From: JBNKHG01 sp050290225
GTDB taxonomy: Bacteria; Pseudomonadota; Gammaproteobacteria; Pseudomonadales; Cellvibrionaceae
Direction of reading: 5' to 3'
Length of the DNA: 36,086 nucleotides
Assembly (NCBI GenBank): GCA_050290225.1
Contig: JBNKHG010000073.1
Span: forward strand, 1 to 36,086
The position numbers and the translations under genes are program-made. Positions 7,871-14,526 of this stretch are shown here, one piece after another. Within the stretch, counting starts at the first letter, position 1; each line of letters starts with the position of its first letter. The notes beneath the pieces are model-generated. The model saw only the letters and a list, made by a program, of their open reading frames with translations. It did no database searches and was not told the DNA's origin.

Positions 7871-9511
7871 ATGCCGAGTGTTTACCAGCTGTTTATCGAT
7901 AGCGTTAGCCGCTTCCGGGATCACCCATTTCTCCATATACCCACCGCAGCCACCCGCAGCTACCAGAATGGCCCAGTCGACCTGAGCTACGGCGAGGCCG
8001 GCGATCGCGTTGAAACCCTGAAAGCCCGCTATCAGCGGGCCGGCTACGGTATCGGCCACCGGGTGGCGCTGCTGTTGGAAAACCGCGCCGAGTTCTTCCT
8101 TCACTGGTTGGCGCTGAACGGCCTCGGCGTCAGCGTGGTGCCGGTCAACGGCGAGCTTTCCCTGGAGGAAAAAGGCTACCTCCTGTCCCACAGCGAGGCC
8201 TGCCTGGCCATCACCCTGCCTTCGCAACTGGACAACCTTCGGGCGGCTGTTGAAGCTGCCCGGCTGAGCCTTCCCCTGGTGGATGTCTGTCAGCTCGATC
8301 CACTACCCACCGCAAGCAATCCGGCCCGGGCAGGCGCTATCGATGAAAGCACCGAGTGCGCCCTGCTCTACACCTCCGGCAGCACAGGCAGGCCCAAGGG
8401 TTGTGTCTTGAGCAACGATTACTTCCTCACCAGCGGTCGCTGGTATGCTGAACTGGGCGGCCTGTGTGCCCTGGAAACCGGCAGCGAACGCCTGTTAACC
8501 CCACTGCCAGTCGTGCATATGAACGCCATGGCCTGCTCCACCATGGCGATGATTCTCACCGGCGGCTGCATTGTGCAACTGGACCGGTTCCACCCGAAAA
8601 CCTGGTGGCAGACGGTCAAAGACAGCCGGGCGACAGTTATCCACTACCTGGGCGTGATGCCGGCGATTTTACTCAATCTCCCGGAATCCGAACTCGAGAC
8701 CCGGCACCAGATCAAATTCGGCTTTGGCGCAGGCGTAAACCCCAGCCACCACCAACCGTTCGAGGCGCGTTTTAAACTACCGCTGATCGAGGCCTGGGCG
8801 ATGACCGAATCCGGCTGCGCCGGCGCTATTATCGCCAATCGCGAACCACGCCATATCGGCACCTCCTGCTTTGGTCGTCCCTCCGACGCCATCGAAGTAA
8901 AACTGGTCGATGAAGAGGGCCGTGAAGTGCCGAGGGGAGAATCCGGCGAGCTACTGGTGCGCGCCGCCGGCCCCAATCCGCGCAAAGGCTTTTTTACCGA
9001 ATATCTGAAAAACCCCGAAGCCACGGCGGAAACCTGGGCCGACAACTGGCTGCATACCGGTGATGTGGTGTGCTTTGGCGACGACGGCCAACTACACTTT
9101 GTCGACAGGCGTAAAAATGTGATCCGCCGCAGTGGCGAAAATATTTCCTCGCTCGAAGTCGAAGCTGCCCTCTCCACCCACCCCAGTATCGACCAGGTGG
9201 CGGTGGCGCCGGTGCCCGACGAACTGCGCGGTGACGAAGTGATGGCCTGTGTGGTTTTGATCCCGGAGGCGGAGGCCGGAGCGCAAACCGCCCAGTCGAT
9301 TTTCCAGCACTGTTACGACGCCCTGGTCTATTTCAAGGCGCCCGGTTACATCGCCTTTGTTGACAAGCTGCCGCTGACCGCCTCACAAAAGCCGCAGCGG
9401 GGAGAACTTAAAACGCTGTGTCGCGAACGGGTGGAAAAGGCGGACTGTTTCGATCTGCGCGATCAGAAAAAGCGAGCCAAACCCGCGTCCAAAACTTACC
9501 TCGAGGCCTAG
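7871..9511 (+). CDS. AMP-forming acyl-CoA ligase (ANL family), first gene of the catabolic operon
   Basis: A 546-residue acid:CoA ligase that activates a carboxylic acid as an acyl-adenylate and then a CoA thioester. The P-loop YTSGSTGRPKG is at about 167-177. Next come the A5 motif WAMTESG and the A7/A8 hinge region TGDVVCFGDDGQLHFVDR with the following NVIRRSGENIS. The C-terminal A10 lysine lies in LTASQKPQRGELK. The overall look is of the crotonobetaine/carnitine-CoA ligase (CaiC-like) group, which also contains aryl-acid ligases, so the substrate is open. An AGGGGAA site precedes the ATG. The thiolase gene starts 9 bp after its stop. In the proposed ipf-like route it corresponds to the activation step (IpfF). 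Confidence 0.88.
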   Translation: MPSVYQLFIDSVSRFRDHPFLHIPTAATRSYQNGPVDLSYGEAGDRVETLKARYQRAGYGIGHRVALLLENRAEFFLHWLALNGLGVSVVPVNGELSLEEKGYLLSHSEACLAITLPSQLDNLRAAVEAARLSLPLVDVCQLDPLPTASNPARAGAIDESTECALLYTSGSTGRPKGCVLSNDYFLTSGRWYAELGGLCALETGSERLLTPLPVVHMNAMACSTMAMILTGGCIVQLDRFHPKTWWQTVKDSRATVIHYLGVMPAILLNLPESELETRHQIKFGFGAGVNPSHHQPFEARFKLPLIEAWAMTESGCAGAIIANREPRHIGTSCFGRPSDAIEVKLVDEEGREVPRGESGELLVRAAGPNPRKGFFTEYLKNPEATAETWADNWLHTGDVVCFGDDGQLHFVDRRKNVIRRSGENISSLEVEAALSTHPSIDQVAVAPVPDELRGDEVMACVVLIPEAEAGAQTAQSIFQHCYDALVYFKAPGYIAFVDKLPLTASQKPQRGELKTLCRERVEKADCFDLRDQKKRAKPASKTYLEA

Positions 9512-9520
9512 AACAATAAA

Positions 9521-10690
9521 ATGACAATAACGCCCTGGAATTATGACGGCGTGGCGATTATCGCCCCGGTCACCGTGCCCTATAGCCGCTTTAGCGACAA
9601 GGGCGCAGCCTGGTTTATCGGCAGTGCCCTGGCGGCCATGCTCAAGGAAACCGGCATAGCCAAAAGCGAGGTGGACGGTCTTTCCATCTCCAGCTTCACC
9701 CTGGCGCCCGACTCAGCGGTGAGCCTGACCGAACACTTCGGTCTCTGCACCCGCTGGCTGGAACAAATTCCCTTTGGAGGCGCCTCCGGTGTGATCAGCC
9801 TGCGCCGCGCCGCTCGCGCCGTGCAAAATGGCGACGCTGACATCGTGGCCTGTATCGGAGGGGATACGTCGGCCACCGAAAGCTTTAAGGAAACCGTCGC
9901 CAACTTCAGCAATTTCAGCACCGACGCCGTCTATCCCTATGGCGCTCCCGGTCCCAACGGTCCCTTCTCCCTGATTACCCGGCACTATATGGATACCTAC
10001 GGCGCCACCCGGGAGGATTTCGGTCACATTTGTGTGGCCCAGCGCTATAACGCCAACCACAATCCCAATGCCCTTCTCGGTCACAAAACCCTGACCATGG
10101 AACAGTACCTGGCGGCCAAGCCTATTGCCGGCCCCCTGCACCTGTTCGATTGCGTGATGCCCTGTGCCGGCGCAGACGGTTTTCTGGTCACCAGTATCGA
10201 GCGCGCCAGGCACACCGGCCTGCCCTACGCGGTGCTGCTCTCCGCCGACGAGCGCCACAACGCCTTTAGCGAAGACCCGGTGCAGTGGCGCGGCGGCTGG
10301 GCACAGTTTAAGGACGGTCTCTACGAACGTGCCGGTGTTGGTCCAGGCGAGATCGATTTGCTGCAAACCTACGACGATTACCCGGTGATCTGCCTGTTGC
10401 AGATGGAGGGGCTCGGTTTTTGCGACCGGGGCTCGGCCCCTGAATTTGTGCGCAAAACACCCCTCACTTTCGATGGCGGCGGCCTGCCTCACAATACCAA
10501 CGGTGGTCAACTTTCGGTGGGCCAGGCCGGCTGCGGCTATTTGGGCGTGGTGGAAACGCTCAGGCAATTGAATCACACCGCCGGCGGGCATCAGGTGAAA
10601 GACGCCCGCATTGGCCTGGTCAGCGGCTACGGCATGGTGAACTATGATCGCGGCCTCTGTTCCGCGGCCGCGATCCTGGCCCGCGCATAA
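9521..10690 (+). CDS. Thiolase-fold SCPx-like protein lacking the catalytic Cys, probable retro-aldolase
   Basis: A 389-residue thiolase-superfamily protein. Where true thiolases have the nucleophilic Cys, it reads PFGGASGVISLRRA (GGASG at 86-90), with no Cys. The usual C-terminal GHP is replaced by VGQAG (334-337) inside NTNGGQLSVGQAG. It therefore should not perform Claisen thiolysis. The known family with this pattern is Ltp2 / IpfD: thiolase-like aldolases that cleave tertiary beta-hydroxyacyl-CoA with a DUF35 partner. The motif LLQTYDDYPVICLLQMEGLG, with conserved tyrosines, is typical of SCPx-type proteins. The next gene encodes a DUF35 protein, supporting a two-subunit enzyme. Aldolase function is inference from family and context. 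Confidence 0.82.
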   Translation: MTITPWNYDGVAIIAPVTVPYSRFSDKGAAWFIGSALAAMLKETGIAKSEVDGLSISSFTLAPDSAVSLTEHFGLCTRWLEQIPFGGASGVISLRRAARAVQNGDADIVACIGGDTSATESFKETVANFSNFSTDAVYPYGAPGPNGPFSLITRHYMDTYGATREDFGHICVAQRYNANHNPNALLGHKTLTMEQYLAAKPIAGPLHLFDCVMPCAGADGFLVTSIERARHTGLPYAVLLSADERHNAFSEDPVQWRGGWAQFKDGLYERAGVGPGEIDLLQTYDDYPVICLLQMEGLGFCDRGSAPEFVRKTPLTFDGGGLPHNTNGGQLSVGQAGCGYLGVVETLRQLNHTAGGHQVKDARIGLVSGYGMVNYDRGLCSAAAILARA

Positions 10691-10693
10691 TAA

Positions 10694-10777
10694 TAGCAAA
10701 TAGCAAATAGCGAACAGAGAACAGTGAGCAGTGAGCAGTGAGCAGCGGACAGCAAACGAAGAACAGTAAACAGCGAC
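10694..10777. repeat. Degenerate heptanucleotide repeat tract (12 units)
   Basis: Twelve consecutive 7-mers fill most of the gap between the thiolase and DUF35 genes: TAGCAAA twice, TAGCGAA, CAGAGAA, CAGTGAG three times, CAGCGGA, CAGCAAA, CGAAGAA, CAGTAAA, CAGCGAC. The consensus is roughly CAGYRAR. Such heptameric short tandem repeats are known between genes in some bacteria. Here it sits inside an operon whose other junctions are tight, and leaves the DUF35 gene with only a weak ribosome-binding site. Confidence 0.8.
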
Positions 10778-10790
10778 AGGCACAAGACAC

Positions 10791-11219
10791 ATGAGTGATA
10801 CCCAAACACAACCGCCGAGCCATCGCACCCGCCTCGGCCGTGCGCTGGCCAACAACCAGCTGCAGGCGTCGCTGGTGCTGCAACAATGTGAAGACTGCAA
10901 CACCATCCAATACCCGCCAAGGGAAGTCTGCAAACACTGTTTAAGCGACGCCCTGAGCTGGCAAGCGGTGGACGATCAGGGTGAAGTGCTGGCCAGCAAT
11001 AGCCTGTACAACAGCCTTGAACCCTACTACCAGGAGCGCCTGCCCTGGGAACTGGCCTCGGTCAAGCTGGACGCGGGACCGGTAGTACTGGTCCACAACG
11101 GTAACGGCTACCGGGCCGGCGAGCGGGTTCGGGTGGTCAGCGAACAGGATGCGCGGGGCAACCTGCTGTTAGCCATCCGCCCATCAATAAAACCCGCAGA
11201 GAGCGAGGAGAATCCATGA
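10791..11219 (+). CDS. DUF35 zinc-ribbon/OB-fold protein, partner of the thiolase-like protein
   Basis: A 142-residue protein with the DUF35 layout. An N-terminal helix is followed by a rubredoxin-like zinc ribbon with C33-x2-C36 and C47-x2-C50 (QQCEDCNTIQYPPREVCKHC), then an OB fold (ASNSLYNSLEPYYQERLPWELASVKLDAGPVV). In known Ltp2-type systems DUF35 proteins or domains bind the thiolase-fold subunit, help hold acyl-CoA and are needed for aldol cleavage; IpfE of the ibuprofen cluster is of this kind. All four cysteines are present. Its stop overlaps the start of the next gene (ATGA), so the two are translationally coupled. Confidence 0.85.
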   Translation: MSDTQTQPPSHRTRLGRALANNQLQASLVLQQCEDCNTIQYPPREVCKHCLSDALSWQAVDDQGEVLASNSLYNSLEPYYQERLPWELASVKLDAGPVVLVHNGNGYRAGERVRVVSEQDARGNLLLAIRPSIKPAESEENP

Positions 11220-11944
11220 GCACAAAAACCGCCCTGGTCACTGGAGGCAGCACCGGTATCGGCCTGGAGATCTGCCGACAGCTGCTGAACCAAGACTTTG
11301 ACGTGATCAACCTGTCACGCCGCCCTGCCAGCTTCAGCGACAACAGGTTGCACAATTTTTCTGTCGACCTGTCCGATACCGAAGCCACCAAAGCCGTGGC
11401 CCGGGAAGTGGCCGAACAGTTTCAAGTCGACACCCTGATCCACAACGCCGGCCTGATCCGGCCGGCGTTGATCGAAGCAGTCGACGTAACAGATCTCGAC
11501 TACCTGACCCGCATTCACCTGGGGGCCGACATTATCCTTACCCAGGCGGTGCTGCCTTCGATGAAGGCGCAACACTTTGGCCGCATTATCAATATGTCCA
11601 CCCGGGCCCTGCAGGGGCTGGAAACCCGCACCTGCTATGCGGCCACCAAAGCGGCCATGGTCGCCATGACCCGCACCTGGGCACTGGAACTGGGCCAGCA
11701 CGGTATTACCGTCAACGCCGTGGCCCCCGGCCCTATCGCCGAAACGGAAATGTTCCACAATGTGATTCCCGAAGACAGTGAGAAAATGCAAACCATCGCT
11801 GCGGGCTTACCGGTAAAACGTCTGGGTAACCCCGGAGACGTGGCCCGAGCGGTACTGTTTCTCGCCTCACCCGATAACGGCTTTATTACCGGTCAAACCC
11901 TCTTTGTGTGCGGGGGTGCAAGCTTAGGAGGACTTTCCCTATGA
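11216..11944 (+). CDS. Short-chain dehydrogenase/reductase
   Basis: A 242-residue classical SDR. The cofactor loop TGGSTGIG is at about 9-16 and NAG at 77-79. The catalytic residues are S128, Y141 and K145 (YAATK), and the PGPI loop follows. R35-R36 after beta-2 hint at NADP(H), though this is only suggestive. Length and motifs are normal. It overlaps both neighbours by ATGA, so it belongs to the same operon. In the pathway it could oxidise a dihydrodiol or a side-chain alcohol, or reduce a ketone. An ipf-type retro-aldol step does not itself need it, so its place is unresolved. Confidence 0.88.
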   Translation: MSTKTALVTGGSTGIGLEICRQLLNQDFDVINLSRRPASFSDNRLHNFSVDLSDTEATKAVAREVAEQFQVDTLIHNAGLIRPALIEAVDVTDLDYLTRIHLGADIILTQAVLPSMKAQHFGRIINMSTRALQGLETRTCYAATKAAMVAMTRTWALELGQHGITVNAVAPGPIAETEMFHNVIPEDSEKMQTIAAGLPVKRLGNPGDVARAVLFLASPDNGFITGQTLFVCGGASLGGLSL

Positions 11945-13302
11945 CAATGACAACCATCGAAAACCGTCGGCTGATCGCCCGCCAGAACCACACGCCCGAC
12001 TACAGCCACGAAGAACTCGCCAGCCTGGTGGAGAGCAATCGCGTGCATCGGGATGTCTACCTGGATCCGGATATTTTTGAGCTGGAGATGGAACGCATCT
12101 GGGGCCAAGCCTGGGTCTTTGTGGGTCACGATTCCCAGGTAAAGAATCCCGGTGATTTTATCAGCACCACCATCGGCAAGGAGCCGGTGCTCATGGTGCG
12201 CGACAAGCAGGGTAATGTGAACGTCATTTACAACCGCTGTGGTCACAAGGGCGCCAAGGTCGTCGGCAAGGCCTGCGGTAATACCGCCATGTTCCGCTGC
12301 CCCTACCACGGCTGGACCTTCCAGCTAGACGGTGCCCTCAACGCCACTCCACACAAGTGCGGTTATGAAAACACCGATTTTGATCCCACCGATCCCCAGT
12401 ACAGCATGCAAAAGGTGGCGCGGGTTGAGAGCCACCGCGGATTCGTTTTCGCCAGTCTCTCCCCGGAAGGCGAAGACCTGAAAACGTTCCTGGGCGAGAC
12501 CCTGGAAACCATCGATAACATGGCCGACCGCTCGCCCGAGGGCGAGGTTGAGGTGGTGGGTAGTTGCCTGCCCTACTTGCACGACTGCAACTGGAAGATG
12601 TTTTTTGAAAACCTTAATGATGCCCAGCACCCGATGGTGTGCCACGCGTCAGTGGGTTTCGCTACACGCAAGGTGGTCAAGGGATTACCGGAAGGCGCGG
12701 AAATTCCCAAGGAAGTGGAAATTATTTCCCCGTTCGGCAGTTCCTACGAGTTCTTCGACGATATGGGCGTATCAGTGATGAACTACGGCCACAGTTTCAT
12801 GGGCGGGAAAAGCAGCATCCATGCAGCCTACTCGCAAATCCCCGGCTATATGGAAGCCATGACCGAGGCCCACGGCAAGGAAAAAACCGAGCGGGTACTC
12901 GGCAGCAACCGCCACAATACCGCCATCTATCCCTCCTTCACCATCAAGGATGCGGTGCAGATTATTCGCGTGGTACGCCCGGTGGCGGTGGATAAGACCT
13001 TGATTCAGACCTGGCACTTCCGCCTCAAGGGCGCACCCGAGGAGATGTTGCACCGCACGATCACCTACTCGCGCCTGATAAACTCCCCCGCCTCGATGGT
13101 TGGCCCCGACGACTGGGACTGCTACGCCCGTATGCAGGACGCCCTCCACTCCCACAGCGCCGATTGGGTGGATATGCGCCGCTATATCAACCAGGAAGAG
13201 CAACAGAACGGCATCACCCGGGCCAAAGGCACCAGCGACCTGGCCATGCGCAACCAGTACAAGGCCTGGTTGAACTATATGACCCAAGGCGAAAAACAAT
13301 AG
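11941..13302 (+). CDS. Rieske ring-hydroxylating oxygenase, alpha subunit
   Basis: A 453-residue catalytic subunit. The Rieske [2Fe-2S] ligands are C100-x-H102 and C120-x2-H123 (NRCGHKGAKV to RCPYHGWTF). The mononuclear iron site is H230 and H235 with bridging D227 (ENLNDAQHPMVCH), the same spacing as in naphthalene dioxygenase. The third ligand is probably D390 or D391 in GPDDWD. It uses ferredoxin electrons and O2 to dihydroxylate an aromatic ring. The start is the ATG overlapping the SDR stop, preceded by AGGAGG; a GTG at 11908 would be too far upstream. The beta subunit and ferredoxin genes follow at once. The substrate is possibly an aryl-acyl-CoA, inferred from the operon. Confidence 0.93.
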   Translation: MTMTTIENRRLIARQNHTPDYSHEELASLVESNRVHRDVYLDPDIFELEMERIWGQAWVFVGHDSQVKNPGDFISTTIGKEPVLMVRDKQGNVNVIYNRCGHKGAKVVGKACGNTAMFRCPYHGWTFQLDGALNATPHKCGYENTDFDPTDPQYSMQKVARVESHRGFVFASLSPEGEDLKTFLGETLETIDNMADRSPEGEVEVVGSCLPYLHDCNWKMFFENLNDAQHPMVCHASVGFATRKVVKGLPEGAEIPKEVEIISPFGSSYEFFDDMGVSVMNYGHSFMGGKSSIHAAYSQIPGYMEAMTEAHGKEKTERVLGSNRHNTAIYPSFTIKDAVQIIRVVRPVAVDKTLIQTWHFRLKGAPEEMLHRTITYSRLINSPASMVGPDDWDCYARMQDALHSHSADWVDMRRYINQEEQQNGITRAKGTSDLAMRNQYKAWLNYMTQGEKQ

Positions 13303-13313
13303 GAGGTTTGGTC

Positions 13314-13829
13314 ATGACCACAACAGCACTGAATCAGCAACAGGAACTCACCGCCGGTGTCGACCTCCAGTCAATCGAGCAATTCCTCTATCACGAGTCC
13401 GACCTGCTCGACGCCAACGACCTGAGTAACTGGATGGAACTCTTTACCGACGACGGCACTTACTGGATGCCTGTGGCGCGGGACCAGCAGGATCCCCATA
13501 CCCACATTTCCATACTGTTTGAAAACCGTGCGGTAATGGCGGTACGCGCCAACAACTTTGGCCACCGCCTGTCGGCCTCCATGGAATACGATATCCGTTC
13601 CTCACACCTGATCGGCAATATCCGTATTACGGCACTGGATGAAGCCACGGGAGACTGCACCGTTAAATCCAACTTCCAGGCGGTGCTCTATTACCGTGAG
13701 CAGACCCTGTTTGCCGGGACCTACACCCACCAGCTGAAGCGTGTGGGTAACGGCTATAAAATCCGGCAAAAACGCGTCGACCTGATCAACTGCGATGCCA
13801 ATCACAAATCCATCATGACCTATCTTTAG
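13314..13829 (+). CDS. Rieske ring-hydroxylating oxygenase, beta subunit
   Basis: A 171-residue small subunit of the NTF2-like cone fold. Family features are the opening EQFLYHESDLLDANDLSNWM, then LFTDDGTYWMPVARD, the EYDIRSSHLIGNIRI strand and the C-terminal KIRQKRVDLIN strand. Beta subunits are structural and form the alpha3beta3 hexamer. I placed the start at the ATG after AGGAGG, 11 bp beyond the alpha stop; the open frame extends upstream into the alpha gene, but that part is only the overlapping frame. It resembles benzoate/anthranilate-type beta subunits by eye. Confidence 0.9.
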   Translation: MTTTALNQQQELTAGVDLQSIEQFLYHESDLLDANDLSNWMELFTDDGTYWMPVARDQQDPHTHISILFENRAVMAVRANNFGHRLSASMEYDIRSSHLIGNIRITALDEATGDCTVKSNFQAVLYYREQTLFAGTYTHQLKRVGNGYKIRQKRVDLINCDANHKSIMTYL

Positions 13830-13843
13830 GGGAGGAATGAGCA

Positions 13844-14164
13844 ATGCCCGGGATTACCTATATTCAGGCTGATGGCACTGCCAACGAAGTGGAGGTGGCC
13901 GCGGGGCAATCCGTGATGCAAGGGGCTGTCGATAATATGATTGACGGAATCGATGCCGAATGCGGAGGTGCCTGCTCCTGTGCCACCTGCCACTGCTATG
14001 TGGATAACGACTGGCTGGCAACCGTTGGGCCCGCCAACGATATGGAGGTGGAGCTTTTGGACGGCGTTACCGGCAGCAATGGGCGCAGTCGCCTGAGCTG
14101 CCAAATTGAAGTCAGCGAGGCACTGGACGGTTTGGTGGTACATCTGCCGGAGAGCCAGTTTTAG
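13844..14164 (+). CDS. [2Fe-2S] ferredoxin, adrenodoxin/putidaredoxin type
   Basis: A 106-residue plant/vertebrate-fold ferredoxin with cluster ligands C40-x5-C46-x2-C49 and C86 (AECGGACSCATC, then RLSCQI). This is the ISC-type spacing of putidaredoxin. It ends in VVHLPESQF. A GGGGAGGA site precedes the ATG 14 bp after the beta stop. It most likely passes electrons to the Rieske oxygenase. No NAD(P)H:ferredoxin reductase gene is present in the window, so the reductase must come from elsewhere. Adrenodoxin-type ferredoxins are used by several Rieske oxygenases as well as by P450s. Confidence 0.9.
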   Translation: MPGITYIQADGTANEVEVAAGQSVMQGAVDNMIDGIDAECGGACSCATCHCYVDNDWLATVGPANDMEVELLDGVTGSNGRSRLSCQIEVSEALDGLVVHLPESQF

Positions 14165-14479
14165 GTTTGTGGGCGCCATTGCACTCGAGTGTTTCTTGCC
14201 AATATGGGGGGATATTCGGAAATTTCATAGGATCTTTCCCCTGTTTTTGACGCAAACCGATGAGCGCGGTTTCGGATAATAAGCGACTGTGATGTCAATA
14301 CCCACAGAAAATAACCAACAAGCCCATGGTGCATTGTCCCGTACCATGGCGTTTAACATGGCTTGTAAGCGGTAGTCATCGTCGAAACATCTTTGTTCTC
14401 AATACATCTTTGTTCTCAATAATAGATGCGACGCAACCTTCACTCGCCATTCTCGAGTCATATCAATACCTCCAAAAAT
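14165..14479. other. Convergent intergenic region after the catabolic operon
   Basis: About 315 bases separating the operon end from the terminator of the opposing receptor gene. It has no gene I can support. It contains a tandem 17-bp direct repeat at 14387-14420 and a loose CCATGGT/ACCATGG dyad near 14325-14348. A minus-strand frame of about 53 codons from about 14386 down to 14228 reads like protein in places but has no start site. Confidence 0.5.
14387..14420. repeat. Tandem 17-bp direct repeat (2 copies)
   Basis: The unit ACATCTTTGTTCTCAAT occurs at 14387-14403 and again at 14404-14420 with no mismatch. It lies in non-coding DNA downstream of both flanking transcription units. It resembles the 16-bp doublet at 581-612 in form, not in sequence. 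Confidence 0.8.
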
Positions 14480-14511
14480 AAACCCTCATGGCGTTCACGC
14501 CATGAGGGTTT
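14480..14511. terminator. Bidirectional intrinsic terminator
   Basis: A perfect 14-bp stem, AAACCCTCATGGCG and its complement, with a TTCA loop. On the minus strand it is followed by TATTTTT, 15 bp after the receptor stop codon, so it ends the receptor transcript. On the plus strand it is followed by the weaker TAAATTAT and may also stop leftover transcription from the catabolic operon. Confidence 0.85.
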
Positions 14512-14526
14512 AAATTATCTTAACTT

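Noticed and set aside
14228..14386. Minus-strand frame reading DDDYRLQAMLNAMVRDNAP
   Set aside because: No start codon context, no recognised family, and only about 53 codons; treated as chance or unidentifiable remnant.
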